A stretch of 64,000 bases of DNA from NCBI RefSeq assembly GCF_022627325.1, contig NZ_JAETZZ010000007.1, forward strand, positions 62,001-126,000, given 5' to 3'. This document shows, one piece after another, positions 19,190 to 28,303 of this stretch. Both the position numbers and the translations under genes were made by a program. The notes beneath the pieces are model-generated. The model was not told where the DNA came from. It searched no databases and saw nothing but the letters and a program-made list of their open reading frames with translations. This DNA is from Pseudomonas putida (GTDB lineage Bacteria > Pseudomonadota > Gammaproteobacteria > Pseudomonadales > Pseudomonadaceae). Within the stretch, counting starts at the first letter, position 1. Each line of letters starts with the position of its first letter.

Positions 19190-19272
19190 ATCGCCGGCAA
19201 GCCGGCTCCTACTGGGATTGCGCACCGCTTGAGAGCGGCGCGGTCATTGTGGGAGCCGGCTTGCCGGCGAAC
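19190..19272. repeat. inverted REP pair between GST gene and argH
   Basis: TCGCCGGCAAGCCGGCTCCTA (19191 on, 20 bases of it strictly matching) faces TGGGAGCCGGCTTGCCGGCGA ending at 19270. The two units are exact reverse complements over nearly 20 bases and lie between convergent genes. Confidence 0.8.
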
Positions 19273-19297
19273 GAGGGCGAAGCCCTCGCAATGGCGC

Positions 19298-20692
19298 TTA
19301 GCGCGAAGCCAGCAATGCCTTGCCGCGCACAACGGCAGCGCGCACCTGGGCAGGCGCAGTACCACCAATGTGGTTACGGGCATTCACCGAGCCTTCCAGC
19401 GTCAACACGGCGAATACGTCCTGCTCGATCTGGTCGCTGAACTGGCGCAGTTCGTCCAGGCTCATCTCGGCCAGGTCCTTGCCGGTGTCAACGCCATACT
19501 TCACCGCATGGCCGACGATCTCGTGGCAATCACGGAACGGCAGGCCGCGGCGCACCAGGTAGTCGGCCAGGTCGGTGGCGGTGGAGAAGCCGCGCAGGGC
19601 CGCTTCGCGCATGATCGCGTGCTTGGGCTTGATGGCCGGGATCATGTCGGCAAAGGCACGCAGCGAATCGCGCAGCGTATCAGCGGCGTCGAACAGCGGC
19701 TCCTTGTCTTCCTGATTGTCCTTGTTGTAGGCCAGCGGCTGGCCTTTCATCAAGGTCAGCAGGCCGGTCAGGGCGCCGAACACGCGGCCGCTCTTGCCGC
19801 GCACCAGCTCAGGTACGTCGGGGTTCTTCTTCTGCGGCATGATCGAGCTGCCAGTGCAGAAACGGTCGGGCAGATCGACGAACTGGAACTGGGCGCTGGT
19901 CCACAGCACCAGCTCTTCAGAGAAGCGCGACAAATGCATCATCGCCACGCTGGCGGCCGCGCAGAATTCGATGGCGAAATCACGGTCCGACACGCCATCC
20001 AGCGAGTTGCCGGCCACGGCTTCGAAACCGAGCAGTTTGCAGGTCAGCTCGCGGTCGATCGGGTAGGTGGTACCGGCCAGCGCAGCGCTGCCCAAGGGCA
20101 TGCGATTGGTGCGTTTGCGGCAGTCCACCAAGCGCTCGTAGTCGCGGCTGAGCATTTCGAACCAGGCCAGCAGGTGGTGGCCGAAAGTGACCGGCTGGGC
20201 GGTCTGCAGGTGGGTGAAGCCCGGCATGATGGTTTCGGCTTCGCGCTCGGCCTGTTCCAGCAGGCCCTGCTGCAAGCGGGTGATTTCGGCCAGAATCAGG
20301 TCGATCTCGTCGCGCAGCCACAGGCGGATGTCGGTGGCGACCTGGTCGTTGCGGCTACGGCCGGTGTGCAGCTTCTTGCCGGTGATGCCGATGCGGTCGG
20401 TCAGGCGTGCTTCGATGTTCATGTGCACATCTTCGAGGTCGACGCGCCAGTCGAAATTGCCGGCCTCGATTTCAGCCTGGATGGTGTTCAGGCCATCGAT
20501 GATGGTGTCGCGCTCGGCATCGCTGAGTACACCGACCTGCGCCAGCATGGTGGCGTGGGCGATCGAACCCATGATGTCGTGGCGGTACAGGCGCTTGTCG
20601 AAATCGACCGAGGCGGTGAAGCGGGCGACGAAGGCGTCGACGGGTTCACTGAAGCGGCCGCCCCAGGACTGATTGGTCTTGTCGGTGCTCAT
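19298..20692 (-). CDS. argH: argininosuccinate lyase ArgH
   Basis: A 464-residue lyase catalysing the last step of arginine synthesis, argininosuccinate to arginine plus fumarate. The fumarase-superfamily signature [12 protein letters not shown] is present near residue 280. [14 protein letters not shown] carries the catalytic His region. The tetrameric enzyme is cytoplasmic. The start [17 protein letters not shown] at 20692 matches the family; a longer frame reaching 20866 does not. It is divergent from algR. Confidence 0.97.
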   Translation of the reverse strand: MSTDKTNQSWGGRFSEPVDAFVARFTASVDFDKRLYRHDIMGSIAHATMLAQVGVLSDAERDTIIDGLNTIQAEIEAGNFDWRVDLEDVHMNIEARLTDRIGITGKKLHTGRSRNDQVATDIRLWLRDEIDLILAEITRLQQGLLEQAEREAETIMPGFTHLQTAQPVTFGHHLLAWFEMLSRDYERLVDCRKRTNRMPLGSAALAGTTYPIDRELTCKLLGFEAVAGNSLDGVSDRDFAIEFCAAASVAMMHLSRFSEELVLWTSAQFQFVDLPDRFCTGSSIMPQKKNPDVPELVRGKSGRVFGALTGLLTLMKGQPLAYNKDNQEDKEPLFDAADTLRDSLRAFADMIPAIKPKHAIMREAALRGFSTATDLADYLVRRGLPFRDCHEIVGHAVKYGVDTGKDLAEMSLDELRQFSDQIEQDVFAVLTLEGSVNARNHIGGTAPAQVRAAVVRGKALLASR

Positions 20693-21001
20693 GGATTCAC
20701 TCGTTGAAGGCGTGAACGAAAAAGTGGCGGCGATAATAGCAGGGTTGGGCGTGTGGCCGAAGGACGCCGGTCGACAGAAATCGGCATAAAACCCCGCTCG
20801 ATTGAGGTAAAGACGATATTCAACGATTGAACGGCAGTGTTCCACGGACCGTCTACAGTTGGACAAAGGACTGGCAGCGAATCTGCCAGCGCAGTGAATC
20901 TTTGGCCATCGTATTGGTCTAGAGCGTGACCGCAGTGTCGCTCGACCTGCAACTGTCTACGCTATACCTGTGCGAGACTCACTCAGGAATCCAGAGCAAT
21001 T
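20693..21001. other. argH-algR divergent intergenic region (no algZ gene)
   Basis: These 309 bases contain no open frame resembling AlgZ/FimS, which lies here in P. aeruginosa. They should hold both divergent promoters, but I could not pick a convincing -35/-10 pair. A GGACTGGCAGCGAATCTGCCAG patch (around 20870) forms a short inverted repeat CTGGCAG/CTGCCAG. Confidence 0.5.
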
Positions 21002-21751
21002 ATGAATGTCCTGATCGTTGATGACGAATCCCTACCCCGTGAACGCTTGGCGCGGCTATTCGGGGAGCTGGAGGGGTACACCGTGCTGGAGCCCAGCGCT
21101 ACCAGCGGCGAGGAGGCCCTGGCCCTGATTGAAAGCCTCAAGCCTGATGTGGTCCTGCTGGATATTCGCATGCCGGGCCTTGATGGCCTGCAGGTCGCGG
21201 CCCGCTTGTGCGAGCGCGAATCACCGCCATCGGTAGTGTTCTGCAGCGACGCCGATGACGATAAGTACGGCGCAGAGGCTTTCACCGACAGCACCCTCAG
21301 CCATGTATCCAAACCGATCCATCCCCATGCTCTGCGTGATGCTTTGCGCAAAGCTGAGAAACCCAGTCGCACGCAGTTGGCGGCGCTGACCCGGCCAGGA
21401 AGTGAAGGGGGTGGCCCGCGCCGCCATATCAGCGCGCGTACGCGCAAGGGCATCGAGCTGATCCCTTTGCTCCAGGTGATCTATTTCATCGCCGACCACA
21501 AATACGTCACGCTGCGCCACGAAGCGGGCGAAGTGTTGCTCGATGAGCCACTCAAGGCCTTGGAAGATGAGTTCGGCGACCGCTTCGTGCGTATTCACCG
21601 CAACGCCCTGGTAGCCCGCGATCGCATCGAACGCCTGCAGCGCACGCCGCTTGGGCATTTTCAACTGTTCCTCAAAGGCCTCAATGGTGATGCCTTGACT
21701 GTCAGCCGCCGGCATGTGGCTGGCGTACGCAAGATGATGCAGACGCTCTGA
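21002..21751 (+). CDS. algR: LytTR response regulator AlgR
   Basis: A 249-residue response regulator. The receiver domain (1-120) has acidic residues Asp7/Asp8, phosphoacceptor Asp54 (VVLLDIRMPG) and the Lys in HVSKPIHP. The LytTR DNA-binding domain (about 140-245) contains FIADHKYVTLRH and FVRIHRNALVARDRI. AlgR controls alginate genes, type IV pili and other virulence traits in P. aeruginosa, where AlgZ (FimS) is its kinase and is encoded just upstream. Here the kinase gene is missing, so AlgR is an orphan at its own locus. The phosphorylation residues are intact. Confidence 0.95.
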   Translation: MNVLIVDDESLPRERLARLFGELEGYTVLEPSATSGEEALALIESLKPDVVLLDIRMPGLDGLQVAARLCERESPPSVVFCSDADDDKYGAEAFTDSTLSHVSKPIHPHALRDALRKAEKPSRTQLAALTRPGSEGGGPRRHISARTRKGIELIPLLQVIYFIADHKYVTLRHEAGEVLLDEPLKALEDEFGDRFVRIHRNALVARDRIERLQRTPLGHFQLFLKGLNGDALTVSRRHVAGVRKMMQTL

Positions 21752-21885
21752 GCGCTGCAGGTGCCCCATCGCCGGCGACCTGGCGATGAGGGCGCGCATG
21801 GCCAGCCTGGTTCATGACCCACATCTGCTAGCGATACCGACGGAGCTGTTATCATCGGCGGCATTCCTAAGCATCGGGGCGTTCC

Positions 21886-22827
21886 ATGTCCACTCGCGAA
21901 ATCCGCATTGCCACCCGTAAAAGTGCCTTGGCCCTGTGGCAGGCCGAATATGTCAAAGCCCGCCTGGAACAGGCGCACCCTGGCCTTCTGGTGACGCTGG
22001 TGCCCATGGTCAGCCGCGGCGACAAACTGCTCGACGCGCCGCTGGCGAAGATTGGCGGCAAAGGCCTGTTCGTCAAGGAGCTGGAAACAGCCCTGCTGGA
22101 CAATGAGGCCGACATCGCCGTGCATTCGATGAAGGATGTACCCATGGACTTCCCCGAAGGCCTGGGCCTGTACTGCATCTGCGAACGTGAAGACCCGCGC
22201 GATGCCTTCGTTTCAAACCGTTTTCCCAGCCTCCAAGCGCTGCCGGCCGGCAGCATCGTCGGCACCTCCAGCCTGCGCCGTCAGGCCCAGTTGCTGGCCC
22301 GCCGCCCTGACCTGCAAATCCGCTTCCTGCGCGGCAACGTCAACACTCGCCTGGCCAAGCTCGATGCCGGTGAGTACGACGCCATCATCCTTGCCGCGGC
22401 GGGCCTGATCCGTCTGGGCTTCGAAGACCGCATCACCGCCAGCATCAGTGTCGACGACAGCCTGCCGGCCGGTGGCCAGGGCGCGGTGGGTATCGAGTGC
22501 CGTAGCGCAGACAGCGAGATCCATGCGCTGTTGGCGCCTTTGCACCACAACGATACCGCTGACCGTGTGGTGGCTGAACGCGCGTTGAACAAGCACTTGA
22601 ACGGTGGCTGCCAGGTACCGATTGCCTGCTATGCCGTGCTCGAAGGCGAGCAGCTATGGCTGCGCGGCCTGGTCGGCCAGCCCAGCGGTGGGACCCTGCT
22701 GATGGCTGAGGCGCGTGCACCGCGGGCATCCGCTGAAACCTTGGGGGTGCAGGTGGCCGAAGACCTTCTGGGCCAAGGTGCCGCGGCCATTCTCAAGGAA
22801 GTCTATGGTGAGGCCGGGCATCCGTGA
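21886..22827 (+). CDS. hemC: hydroxymethylbilane synthase (porphobilinogen deaminase)
   Basis: A 313-residue enzyme polymerising four porphobilinogens into hydroxymethylbilane. Substrate-binding arginines lie in [13 protein letters not shown] and the dipyrromethane cofactor cysteine in [12 protein letters not shown]. The N-terminus is typical ([16 protein letters not shown]). Its stop codon overlaps the hemD GTG start by 4 bases. It heads the hemCDXY cluster for heme synthesis. Confidence 0.98.
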   Translation: MSTREIRIATRKSALALWQAEYVKARLEQAHPGLLVTLVPMVSRGDKLLDAPLAKIGGKGLFVKELETALLDNEADIAVHSMKDVPMDFPEGLGLYCICEREDPRDAFVSNRFPSLQALPAGSIVGTSSLRRQAQLLARRPDLQIRFLRGNVNTRLAKLDAGEYDAIILAAAGLIRLGFEDRITASISVDDSLPAGGQGAVGIECRSADSEIHALLAPLHHNDTADRVVAERALNKHLNGGCQVPIACYAVLEGEQLWLRGLVGQPSGGTLLMAEARAPRASAETLGVQVAEDLLGQGAAAILKEVYGEAGHP

Positions 22828-23591
22828 GTTCGTGGCGCCTGTTGCTGACCCGTCCTGAAGAGGACTGCGCGGCGCTGGCCCAGACGCTGGCCGCGGCCGG
22901 CATTGCCAGCGAGTGCCTGCCGTTGCTGGCGATCGAGCCGGTGCAGATGGATGCTCAGCAGCGTCAGCAGCTTGCCGGCCTAGGGCAGTACCAGGCGATG
23001 ATCGTGGTCAGTAAGCCGGCAGCCAGGTTGCTGCTTGCGCAGCTTGCTCAAGCAGGGCTGCAGCCGCCCCCAGCTGGTTGGTTCACCGTAGGTCAAGCCA
23101 CGGCGGCGGTGTTGCAGGCTGCGGGGCTGTCGGTGGCTTTCCCTGCACAGGGTGACGACAGCGAAGCCTTGCTCACGCTCCCGGCGTTGGACCAGGCTAT
23201 CAAGGGGCCCGCACCCCGTGTCGTGATCGTCCGTGGGGTAGGAGGTCGCGAACTGCTGGCCGAGCGTCTTGCAGAGCAAGGTGCTAGTGTCGATTATCTG
23301 GAACTGTATCGTCGTTGCCTGCCGGTATACCCGGCGGGCACGCTGGTGGCTCGCATCGAAGCGGAACGCCTGAACGGCGTGGTGGTCAGCAGTGGGCAGG
23401 GTCTTGAACACCTGCAACAGTTGGCCGCTGCCGATTGGCCGCGTGTGGCGCGCTTGCCCTTGTTCGTGCCGAGCCCCAGGGTCGCCGAGCAGGCCAGGGC
23501 CGCAGGGGCACAACAGATTGTGGATTGTCGTGGCGCGAGTGCCACGGCCTTGCTGGCAGCCGTGCAGCGCAGCGCTGCACCTGCCTCTTAA
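22824..23591 (+). CDS. hemD: uroporphyrinogen-III synthase HemD
   Basis: A 255-residue, two-lobed enzyme that cyclises hydroxymethylbilane with inversion of ring D. The low sequence conservation is typical of the family, but the [14 protein letters not shown] start, [14 protein letters not shown] and [16 protein letters not shown] are recognisable. It uses a GTG start (GTGA overlap with hemC), implying coupled translation. Confidence 0.94.
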   Translation: MSSWRLLLTRPEEDCAALAQTLAAAGIASECLPLLAIEPVQMDAQQRQQLAGLGQYQAMIVVSKPAARLLLAQLAQAGLQPPPAGWFTVGQATAAVLQAAGLSVAFPAQGDDSEALLTLPALDQAIKGPAPRVVIVRGVGGRELLAERLAEQGASVDYLELYRRCLPVYPAGTLVARIEAERLNGVVVSSGQGLEHLQQLAAADWPRVARLPLFVPSPRVAEQARAAGAQQIVDCRGASATALLAAVQRSAAPAS

Positions 23592-23636
23592 GGCGCTAAG
23601 CTCAGAGCGACGCGCCCCCATGCAAAGGATGGATAC

Positions 23637-24737
23637 GTGAGCGAAACTGTCTTGTCCCACAACGATCAGCCGTCGGCGCAGGAGCCGACGCAACCCGTCA
23701 CCCCGCCACCTGCCAAACGTTCCGGCACAGGCCTGGCCTTGCTGGCATTGTTAGTGGGTGCTGCCGGGGTCGCAGTGGGCGGGTGGGGTGTTTGGCAGGT
23801 GCGGCATCTGCAAGGCAATGAGCTGAGCCAACGTCAGCACCTTGAGACGCTGAGCCAGCGTGCCGCTGCTCTGCAGCAGCGCGAGCAACAGATCAGTGCC
23901 CAGTTGGCCAGCCTGCCGGCAGCCAGCGAACTGGAAGACCGCCGCCGCCTGGTGGCGCAGTTGCAGGGTGACCAGCAGCGACTGAGCCAGCGCCTGGAAA
24001 CCGTGCTTGGCGAAAGCCGCAAGGAATGGCGCCTGGCCGAGGCCGAGCACCTGTTGCGCCTGGCTACTTTGCGGCTTTCGGCCCTGCAGGACATCACCAG
24101 TGCCAAGGCCCTGGTCGAAGGCGCAGACGAAATTCTGCGCGAGCAAAGCGACCCTGGTTCCTTTGCCGCCCGTGAGCAGTTGGCGCGTAGCCTGGCAACG
24201 CTCAACAGCACCCAGCAACCGGACCGTACCGGGTTGTATCTGAAACTGGCGGCCCAGCGAGAGTTGGTGCAGCACCTCAACGCCCAGTCGCCGGAGTTCG
24301 ACAGCGATGCCGATGCCCTCGGTGCGTTGACCTCCGATGGCGATGGCGCCAGCCGCCTGGCGCAGTGGTGGGCGGAGATTTCCAAGTACTTCCAGATCGA
24401 TTTCAACGCCGACGACAATGTACGTCCGTTGCTGGCCGGGCAGTCGCTCAACCAGTTGCGCCTGGCCCTGAGCCTGACCATCGAGCAAGCCCAGTGGGCT
24501 GCGCTCAATGGCGACGCCAAGGTCTACACCCAAGCGCTGGATGACGCCCGCAGTGTGCTGGTGGCCAATTTCGACGCTGACAACCCGCAGAGCAAGGCCA
24601 TGCTCGAAAGCCTCAATGCGCTGGCCGAGCAACCGGTGTCGGTGGTTACCCCGGACCTCAGTGAAAGCCTGGCTGCGGTGCAGGCGTATATCCAGCGCCG
24701 CCACCTGCCTGCCGAGGGCGAGGGGGGCAAGCCATGA
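23637..24737 (+). CDS. hemX: HemX membrane protein
   Basis: A 366-residue HemX protein with a single N-terminal membrane anchor (ALLALLVGAAGVAVGG, about residues 37-52), then a long periplasmic coiled coil rich in Gln/Leu/Arg and a helical C-terminal domain. HemX is often labelled a uroporphyrinogen-III C-methyltransferase, but no SAM-binding motif is visible, so that name should not be trusted. It is probably a scaffold for membrane-associated heme enzymes. The GTG start at 23637 is 45 bases after hemD. Its stop overlaps hemY by 4 bases. Confidence 0.92.
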   Translation: MSETVLSHNDQPSAQEPTQPVTPPPAKRSGTGLALLALLVGAAGVAVGGWGVWQVRHLQGNELSQRQHLETLSQRAAALQQREQQISAQLASLPAASELEDRRRLVAQLQGDQQRLSQRLETVLGESRKEWRLAEAEHLLRLATLRLSALQDITSAKALVEGADEILREQSDPGSFAAREQLARSLATLNSTQQPDRTGLYLKLAAQRELVQHLNAQSPEFDSDADALGALTSDGDGASRLAQWWAEISKYFQIDFNADDNVRPLLAGQSLNQLRLALSLTIEQAQWAALNGDAKVYTQALDDARSVLVANFDADNPQSKAMLESLNALAEQPVSVVTPDLSESLAAVQAYIQRRHLPAEGEGGKP

Positions 24738-25972
24738 AGCGTGTGTACCTGCTGGCCGTGCTGGCGATTGTGATCGCCGCGGCACTGGGCATCGCGGTGG
24801 CCAAACACAGCGGCTACGTGCTGGTCTCCTACGGTGGCTTCCGTTACCAGTCCGGGCTGTGGGCGGCGCTCGCGGCCCTGGTTGCCGTGCTTGCACTGTT
24901 GTGGCTGCTGCGCTACCTGGTCGGGCTGGTGCTGACGTCCAGTGGCGTGGTCAACCCGTGGTCACGACGTAACCGCAGCCGTCGCATTCGCATCGCGATC
25001 GAGCAGGGCCAACTGGACCTCGCAGAAGGCCGCTGGGCCAGCGCCCAGCGCCACTTGCACCGCGCAGCCGAGGCCGAACGCCAGCCATTGCTGTATTACC
25101 TCGGTGCCGCACGGGCGGCCAATGAACAGGGGCGTACCGAAGACAGGGACAACCTGCTCGAGCGTGCACTGGAGCGTCAGCCCCAGGCGGAATTGGCGGT
25201 CGCCCTGGCCCATGCGCAATTGCAGATGGACCGTGGCGAAAGCGACGGCGCCCTGGACGCCCTGCTGGTCATGCAGGAGCGGCACCCGCACAACAACCAG
25301 GTCTTGCGCCTGTTGCAGCGCCTGTATCTGGAGCGCGGCGACTGGTCGGCGCTGATTCGCCTGTTGCCTGATTTGCGCAAGGGCAAAGTGCTGCCGGCCG
25401 AGGAGCTCGCTGCACTGGAGCAGCGTGCCTGGGGTCAGAACCTGGGGCTTGCGGCGACCCGTGGCGACGATGAGCAAAGCGCCCGTCAGTCGTTGGAGCG
25501 GGCCTGGCAACAGCTGACTGCGGCCCAGCGTCAAGAGCCCCGGTTGGTGCTGGCTTATGCCGAACAACTGCGCCAGGTTGGCGCTCAAGGCGAGGCCGAG
25601 CAGGTATTACGTGCCGCGCTCAAGCGTGATTACGAAAGTCACCTGGCGCGGCTCTATGGCCTGGTGCGCGGCGATGATCCGGCGCGCCAACTGCAAACAG
25701 CCGAGGGCTGGCTCAAGGCGCACCCACAGGACCCGAGCCTGTTGCTGACGCTTGGGCGTCTGAGCTTGCAAAACCGCCTTTGGGGCAAGGCGCGCGATTA
25801 CCTGGAAAGCAGCTTGCGCATGGAGCGCAACCCAGAGACCTGCGCTGAACTGGCCCGGCTGCTGGCTAGCCTGGGGGAGACCGAGCGCAGCAACCAACTG
25901 TTCCAGGAAGGCCTGGGCCTGCTCGATGAGCGTTTGTTGGCCCTGCCATTGCCGCAAGGCGTGCGCGCCTGA
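24734..25972 (+). CDS. hemY: HemY TPR membrane protein (heme biosynthesis-associated)
   Basis: A 412-residue proteobacterial HemY, unrelated to the Bacillus oxidase of the same name. Two membrane helices (residues 5-22 and 40-65) precede a cytoplasmic basic stretch (SRRNRSRRIRIAIEQG) and a series of TPR units. It is implicated in tetrapyrrole metabolism and found with HemX. The ATG overlaps the hemX stop. A large hairpin follows the gene. Confidence 0.92.
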   Translation: MKRVYLLAVLAIVIAAALGIAVAKHSGYVLVSYGGFRYQSGLWAALAALVAVLALLWLLRYLVGLVLTSSGVVNPWSRRNRSRRIRIAIEQGQLDLAEGRWASAQRHLHRAAEAERQPLLYYLGAARAANEQGRTEDRDNLLERALERQPQAELAVALAHAQLQMDRGESDGALDALLVMQERHPHNNQVLRLLQRLYLERGDWSALIRLLPDLRKGKVLPAEELAALEQRAWGQNLGLAATRGDDEQSARQSLERAWQQLTAAQRQEPRLVLAYAEQLRQVGAQGEAEQVLRAALKRDYESHLARLYGLVRGDDPARQLQTAEGWLKAHPQDPSLLLTLGRLSLQNRLWGKARDYLESSLRMERNPETCAELARLLASLGETERSNQLFQEGLGLLDERLLALPLPQGVRA

Positions 25973-25977
25973 GAGAT

Positions 25978-26010
25978 CCCATGAGCCCGCGCTGAGGGCG
26001 GGCTCATGGG
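25978..26010. terminator. 13-bp hairpin after hemY
   Basis: A perfect 13-base stem (25978-25990 with 25998-26010) and a 7-base loop begin 5 bases past the hemY stop. No T-run follows, so it may act as an RNA 3'-end stabiliser or a Rho-assisted end. Confidence 0.6.
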
Positions 26011-26195
26011 GTGTTTGAGGCGTCTCGCGATCCCTGCGTTATTCTGTAATACCCTTCGCAAGATTTTTCCCACATTGCGATTGGAAATTTCTGCTACCCC
26101 TCAGTGACTTATCTCCCCTGTAGTGCCTTGAAACAAAGCACCTCTTTCCTCTACCGTTCCAAGCCACTCAATTTGCCCCGGGACCACCACCTTTC

Positions 26196-26702
26196 ATGTT
26201 GCCGGCCCGCTTGCGCACGTTTTTTCTACCGGCCTGCCTTGCCTCGTTGGCGGTGCTGATCGCGTCCATTTACCTGGAGATCACCCTCGGTCTGGTGCCT
26301 TGCCCGCTGTGCTTCAGCCAGCGGTTCCTGCTGGGCGTGTATGCCATGATCTGCCTGTGTGCGGCCGTGCATGCGTCGGGCGTTGCCGCTATGCGCCAGT
26401 ACGCGCGTGCTGCCCTGGGCTGTTCCGCGGCCGGGGCTCTGCTGGCGGCCAGGCATGTCTGGATACAAGGGGAGATCGCTACGAGCCAGGAGTGCCCGGT
26501 GCCTTTCTGGCATGTACTGGAACGCTCGTGGGGTGAAGCGGCCCGTCAACTCTTGCTTGGCGGCCCCGATTGCAGCTCGCTGACCTGGAGCTTTCTGGAC
26601 CTGACCTTGCCCGAATGGAGCCTGTTGTCCTTCTTGCTGCTGGCAGTGCTGCCCTTGACTCGCCTGATGGCGTATCGTTTCCGCACGCTGGCCAACGCTT
26701 GA
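26196..26702 (+). CDS. disulfide bond formation protein B (DsbB family; DsbH position)
   Basis: A 168-residue protein with four membrane helices. The first redox pair is CPLC (Cys36/Cys39) after helix 1 and the second is Cys100/Cys126 in the second periplasmic loop. DsbB re-oxidises DsbA and passes electrons to ubiquinone. Pseudomonas carries two copies; the one next to algQ is called DsbH or DsbB2. A probable intrinsic membrane topology with both pairs intact indicates a working enzyme. Confidence 0.93.
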   Translation: MLPARLRTFFLPACLASLAVLIASIYLEITLGLVPCPLCFSQRFLLGVYAMICLCAAVHASGVAAMRQYARAALGCSAAGALLAARHVWIQGEIATSQECPVPFWHVLERSWGEAARQLLLGGPDCSSLTWSFLDLTLPEWSLLSFLLLAVLPLTRLMAYRFRTLANA

Positions 26703-26933
26703 TTGGGTGCGGCTGCGCTAGCCGGCACGACCAGTGGTGCTGCCCCAGGGTATTAAACACTTGTATGAACTTTGTCTGCTGCGTACCTTGAAGGGCAGCA
26801 CGCACGGGAATAATCTCCCTGCACGCCTATCAAAAAACACAACTGCTCGATGCCGTCCTGCTGATGTCACCTTTGTGCCGCACGATCGGGGTGCGAGGTG
26901 CAGCGGCATCTACCCAGAAGGGATGAGATCGCC

Positions 26934-27404
26934 ATGCTCGATAGTTGTCAGAACGCCCAGGAACGCTGGGGTGGGGTTCACAAGCTGATCGACCGCTGGC
27001 TCAAGGAGCGAGAGGAGCTGGTTCAGGCTTTTCGTGCCTTGCGCGATGCCAAGCCGGCATTTGCGGACAAGGAAAAAAACCGAGATTTCTGCGCGGTGCT
27101 GGTCGATTATGTGTCGGCTTGGCATTTTGAAGTCAGCGAGCAATTGGTCAGTGAAGCCAAAGCTTTCGGTGACACGCGTGGCCTGGAGCTGGCCAAGCAA
27201 ATCACTCCGCGTATCGATGCCATCACTGAAATCGCGTCGGCCTTCAATGACCATTGCGAAAAGGGCGATTGCAAGGACCCGGACCGTTTCGCCAAGAAGC
27301 TCGGCGAGCTTGGTAGTCTGCTGCATGAACGCTTCGAGCTCGAAGACTGCCTGATCGAAGTGCTGCATACCGCGCACAAGGAAGAGGGCGCGGTCGAGGC
27401 TTGA
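26934..27404 (+). CDS. algQ: anti-RNA polymerase sigma 70 factor AlgQ/Rsd
   Basis: A 156-residue all-helical Rsd/AlgQ protein. [23 protein letters not shown] and the sigma-contact helix near residue 50 ([20 protein letters not shown]) are characteristic. Rsd binds sigma-70 region 4 and favours alternative sigma factors in stationary phase. In Pseudomonas it affects alginate and siderophore production. The ATG at 26934 has GGGATGAG upstream; an in-frame start at 26898 is not supported. Confidence 0.94.
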   Translation: MLDSCQNAQERWGGVHKLIDRWLKEREELVQAFRALRDAKPAFADKEKNRDFCAVLVDYVSAWHFEVSEQLVSEAKAFGDTRGLELAKQITPRIDAITEIASAFNDHCEKGDCKDPDRFAKKLGELGSLLHERFELEDCLIEVLHTAHKEEGAVEA

Positions 27405-27413
27405 GGGTCGGCG

Positions 27414-28079
27414 TCAGTCGCCGACCGCCAGCAGTTCTATCTCGAACACCAGTGGCGTATAGGGCGCGATCAGGTCACCCGCGCCCTCGGCACCGTAGGC
27501 TTGTGCCGATGGGATCACCAGGCGCCATTTCGCCCCCGTTTTCATGTGTGGCAACGCCACTTGCCAGCCTTCGATCACCGAGTCCAGGCTGAACCACTGT
27601 GGCTGTTGGTTCTGATCGAATACGGTGCCGTCAGGCAACTTGCCTACATAGCGTACCTGCACCTTGCTCTTGGGGTTGGGCTGCGCGCCGTTACCACTTT
27701 TCAGTTCACTGTAGAGCACGCCCTCAGGCAGCTCATGCACACCGGCTCGTGCGCGCTCGTTGGCCATGAAGCGCGCCTCGATGCCGTGCAGTTTTTCCAC
27801 TTCGGCTTGCACGGCGGTATTGTTCGCCTGTTCTTCATGCTGCTGAAGAATGGCTTGCATGCGCGCCTTGTCGAGTTTCAGCGGCTGGTTCTGGTAGGAC
27901 TGGCGAAGCCCTTCAACCAAAGCCTCCAGTTGCAACCCAGGCACTTCCTCGCGCAGCCGCTCCCCCAGGCTGGCGCCCAGGCTGTAGGCCACGTCGTGAT
28001 CACTGGCAGGCGCCGTTTCAGGGGCGGCGAGTGCGATGGGAGCCGCCAGGCACAGGCCGATAAAAAGATAACGAGGCAT
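27414..28079 (-). CDS. FKBP-type peptidyl-prolyl isomerase (periplasmic, Mip/FkpA-like)
   Basis: A 221-residue protein with a signal peptide (MPRYLFIGLCLAAPIALA), then an FKBP N-terminal dimerisation region (residues 25-115, with SLGASLGERL) and an FKBP domain (125-221) with VQVRYVGKLPDGTVFDQ, VIEGWQVALPHMKTGAKW and IPSAQAYG. Likely a periplasmic folding chaperone and proline isomerase. It is convergent with algQ (9-base gap) and divergent from algP, the same arrangement as in other pseudomonads. Confidence 0.93.
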   Translation of the reverse strand: MPRYLFIGLCLAAPIALAAPETAPASDHDVAYSLGASLGERLREEVPGLQLEALVEGLRQSYQNQPLKLDKARMQAILQQHEEQANNTAVQAEVEKLHGIEARFMANERARAGVHELPEGVLYSELKSGNGAQPNPKSKVQVRYVGKLPDGTVFDQNQQPQWFSLDSVIEGWQVALPHMKTGAKWRLVIPSAQAYGAEGAGDLIAPYTPLVFEIELLAVGD

Positions 28080-28303
28080 GGTCAACTCCGAGCTCAAGAG
28101 CAGAGAAGTATGCCAGCCTTGTTGCATCGATTTGCGTAAATCTCGGCAACCATTTGTTGAGCAACTACACTTTCACGCAGCTGCAAGACAACAACTTTGC
28201 CCAGGCATGCAACGCGGCGCCAACGATACTGTCCACATGCCCTAGCGGCGGTAGCAGCACAAGCATAGTATTAGCCGCACTCTCGTCAGCCAGGAGGTAA
28301 ACC

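Noticed and set aside
23637..24737. Naming hemX as uroporphyrinogen-III methyltransferase
   Set aside because: No SAM-binding motif or CobA-type fold is visible; it is a single-anchor coiled-coil protein.
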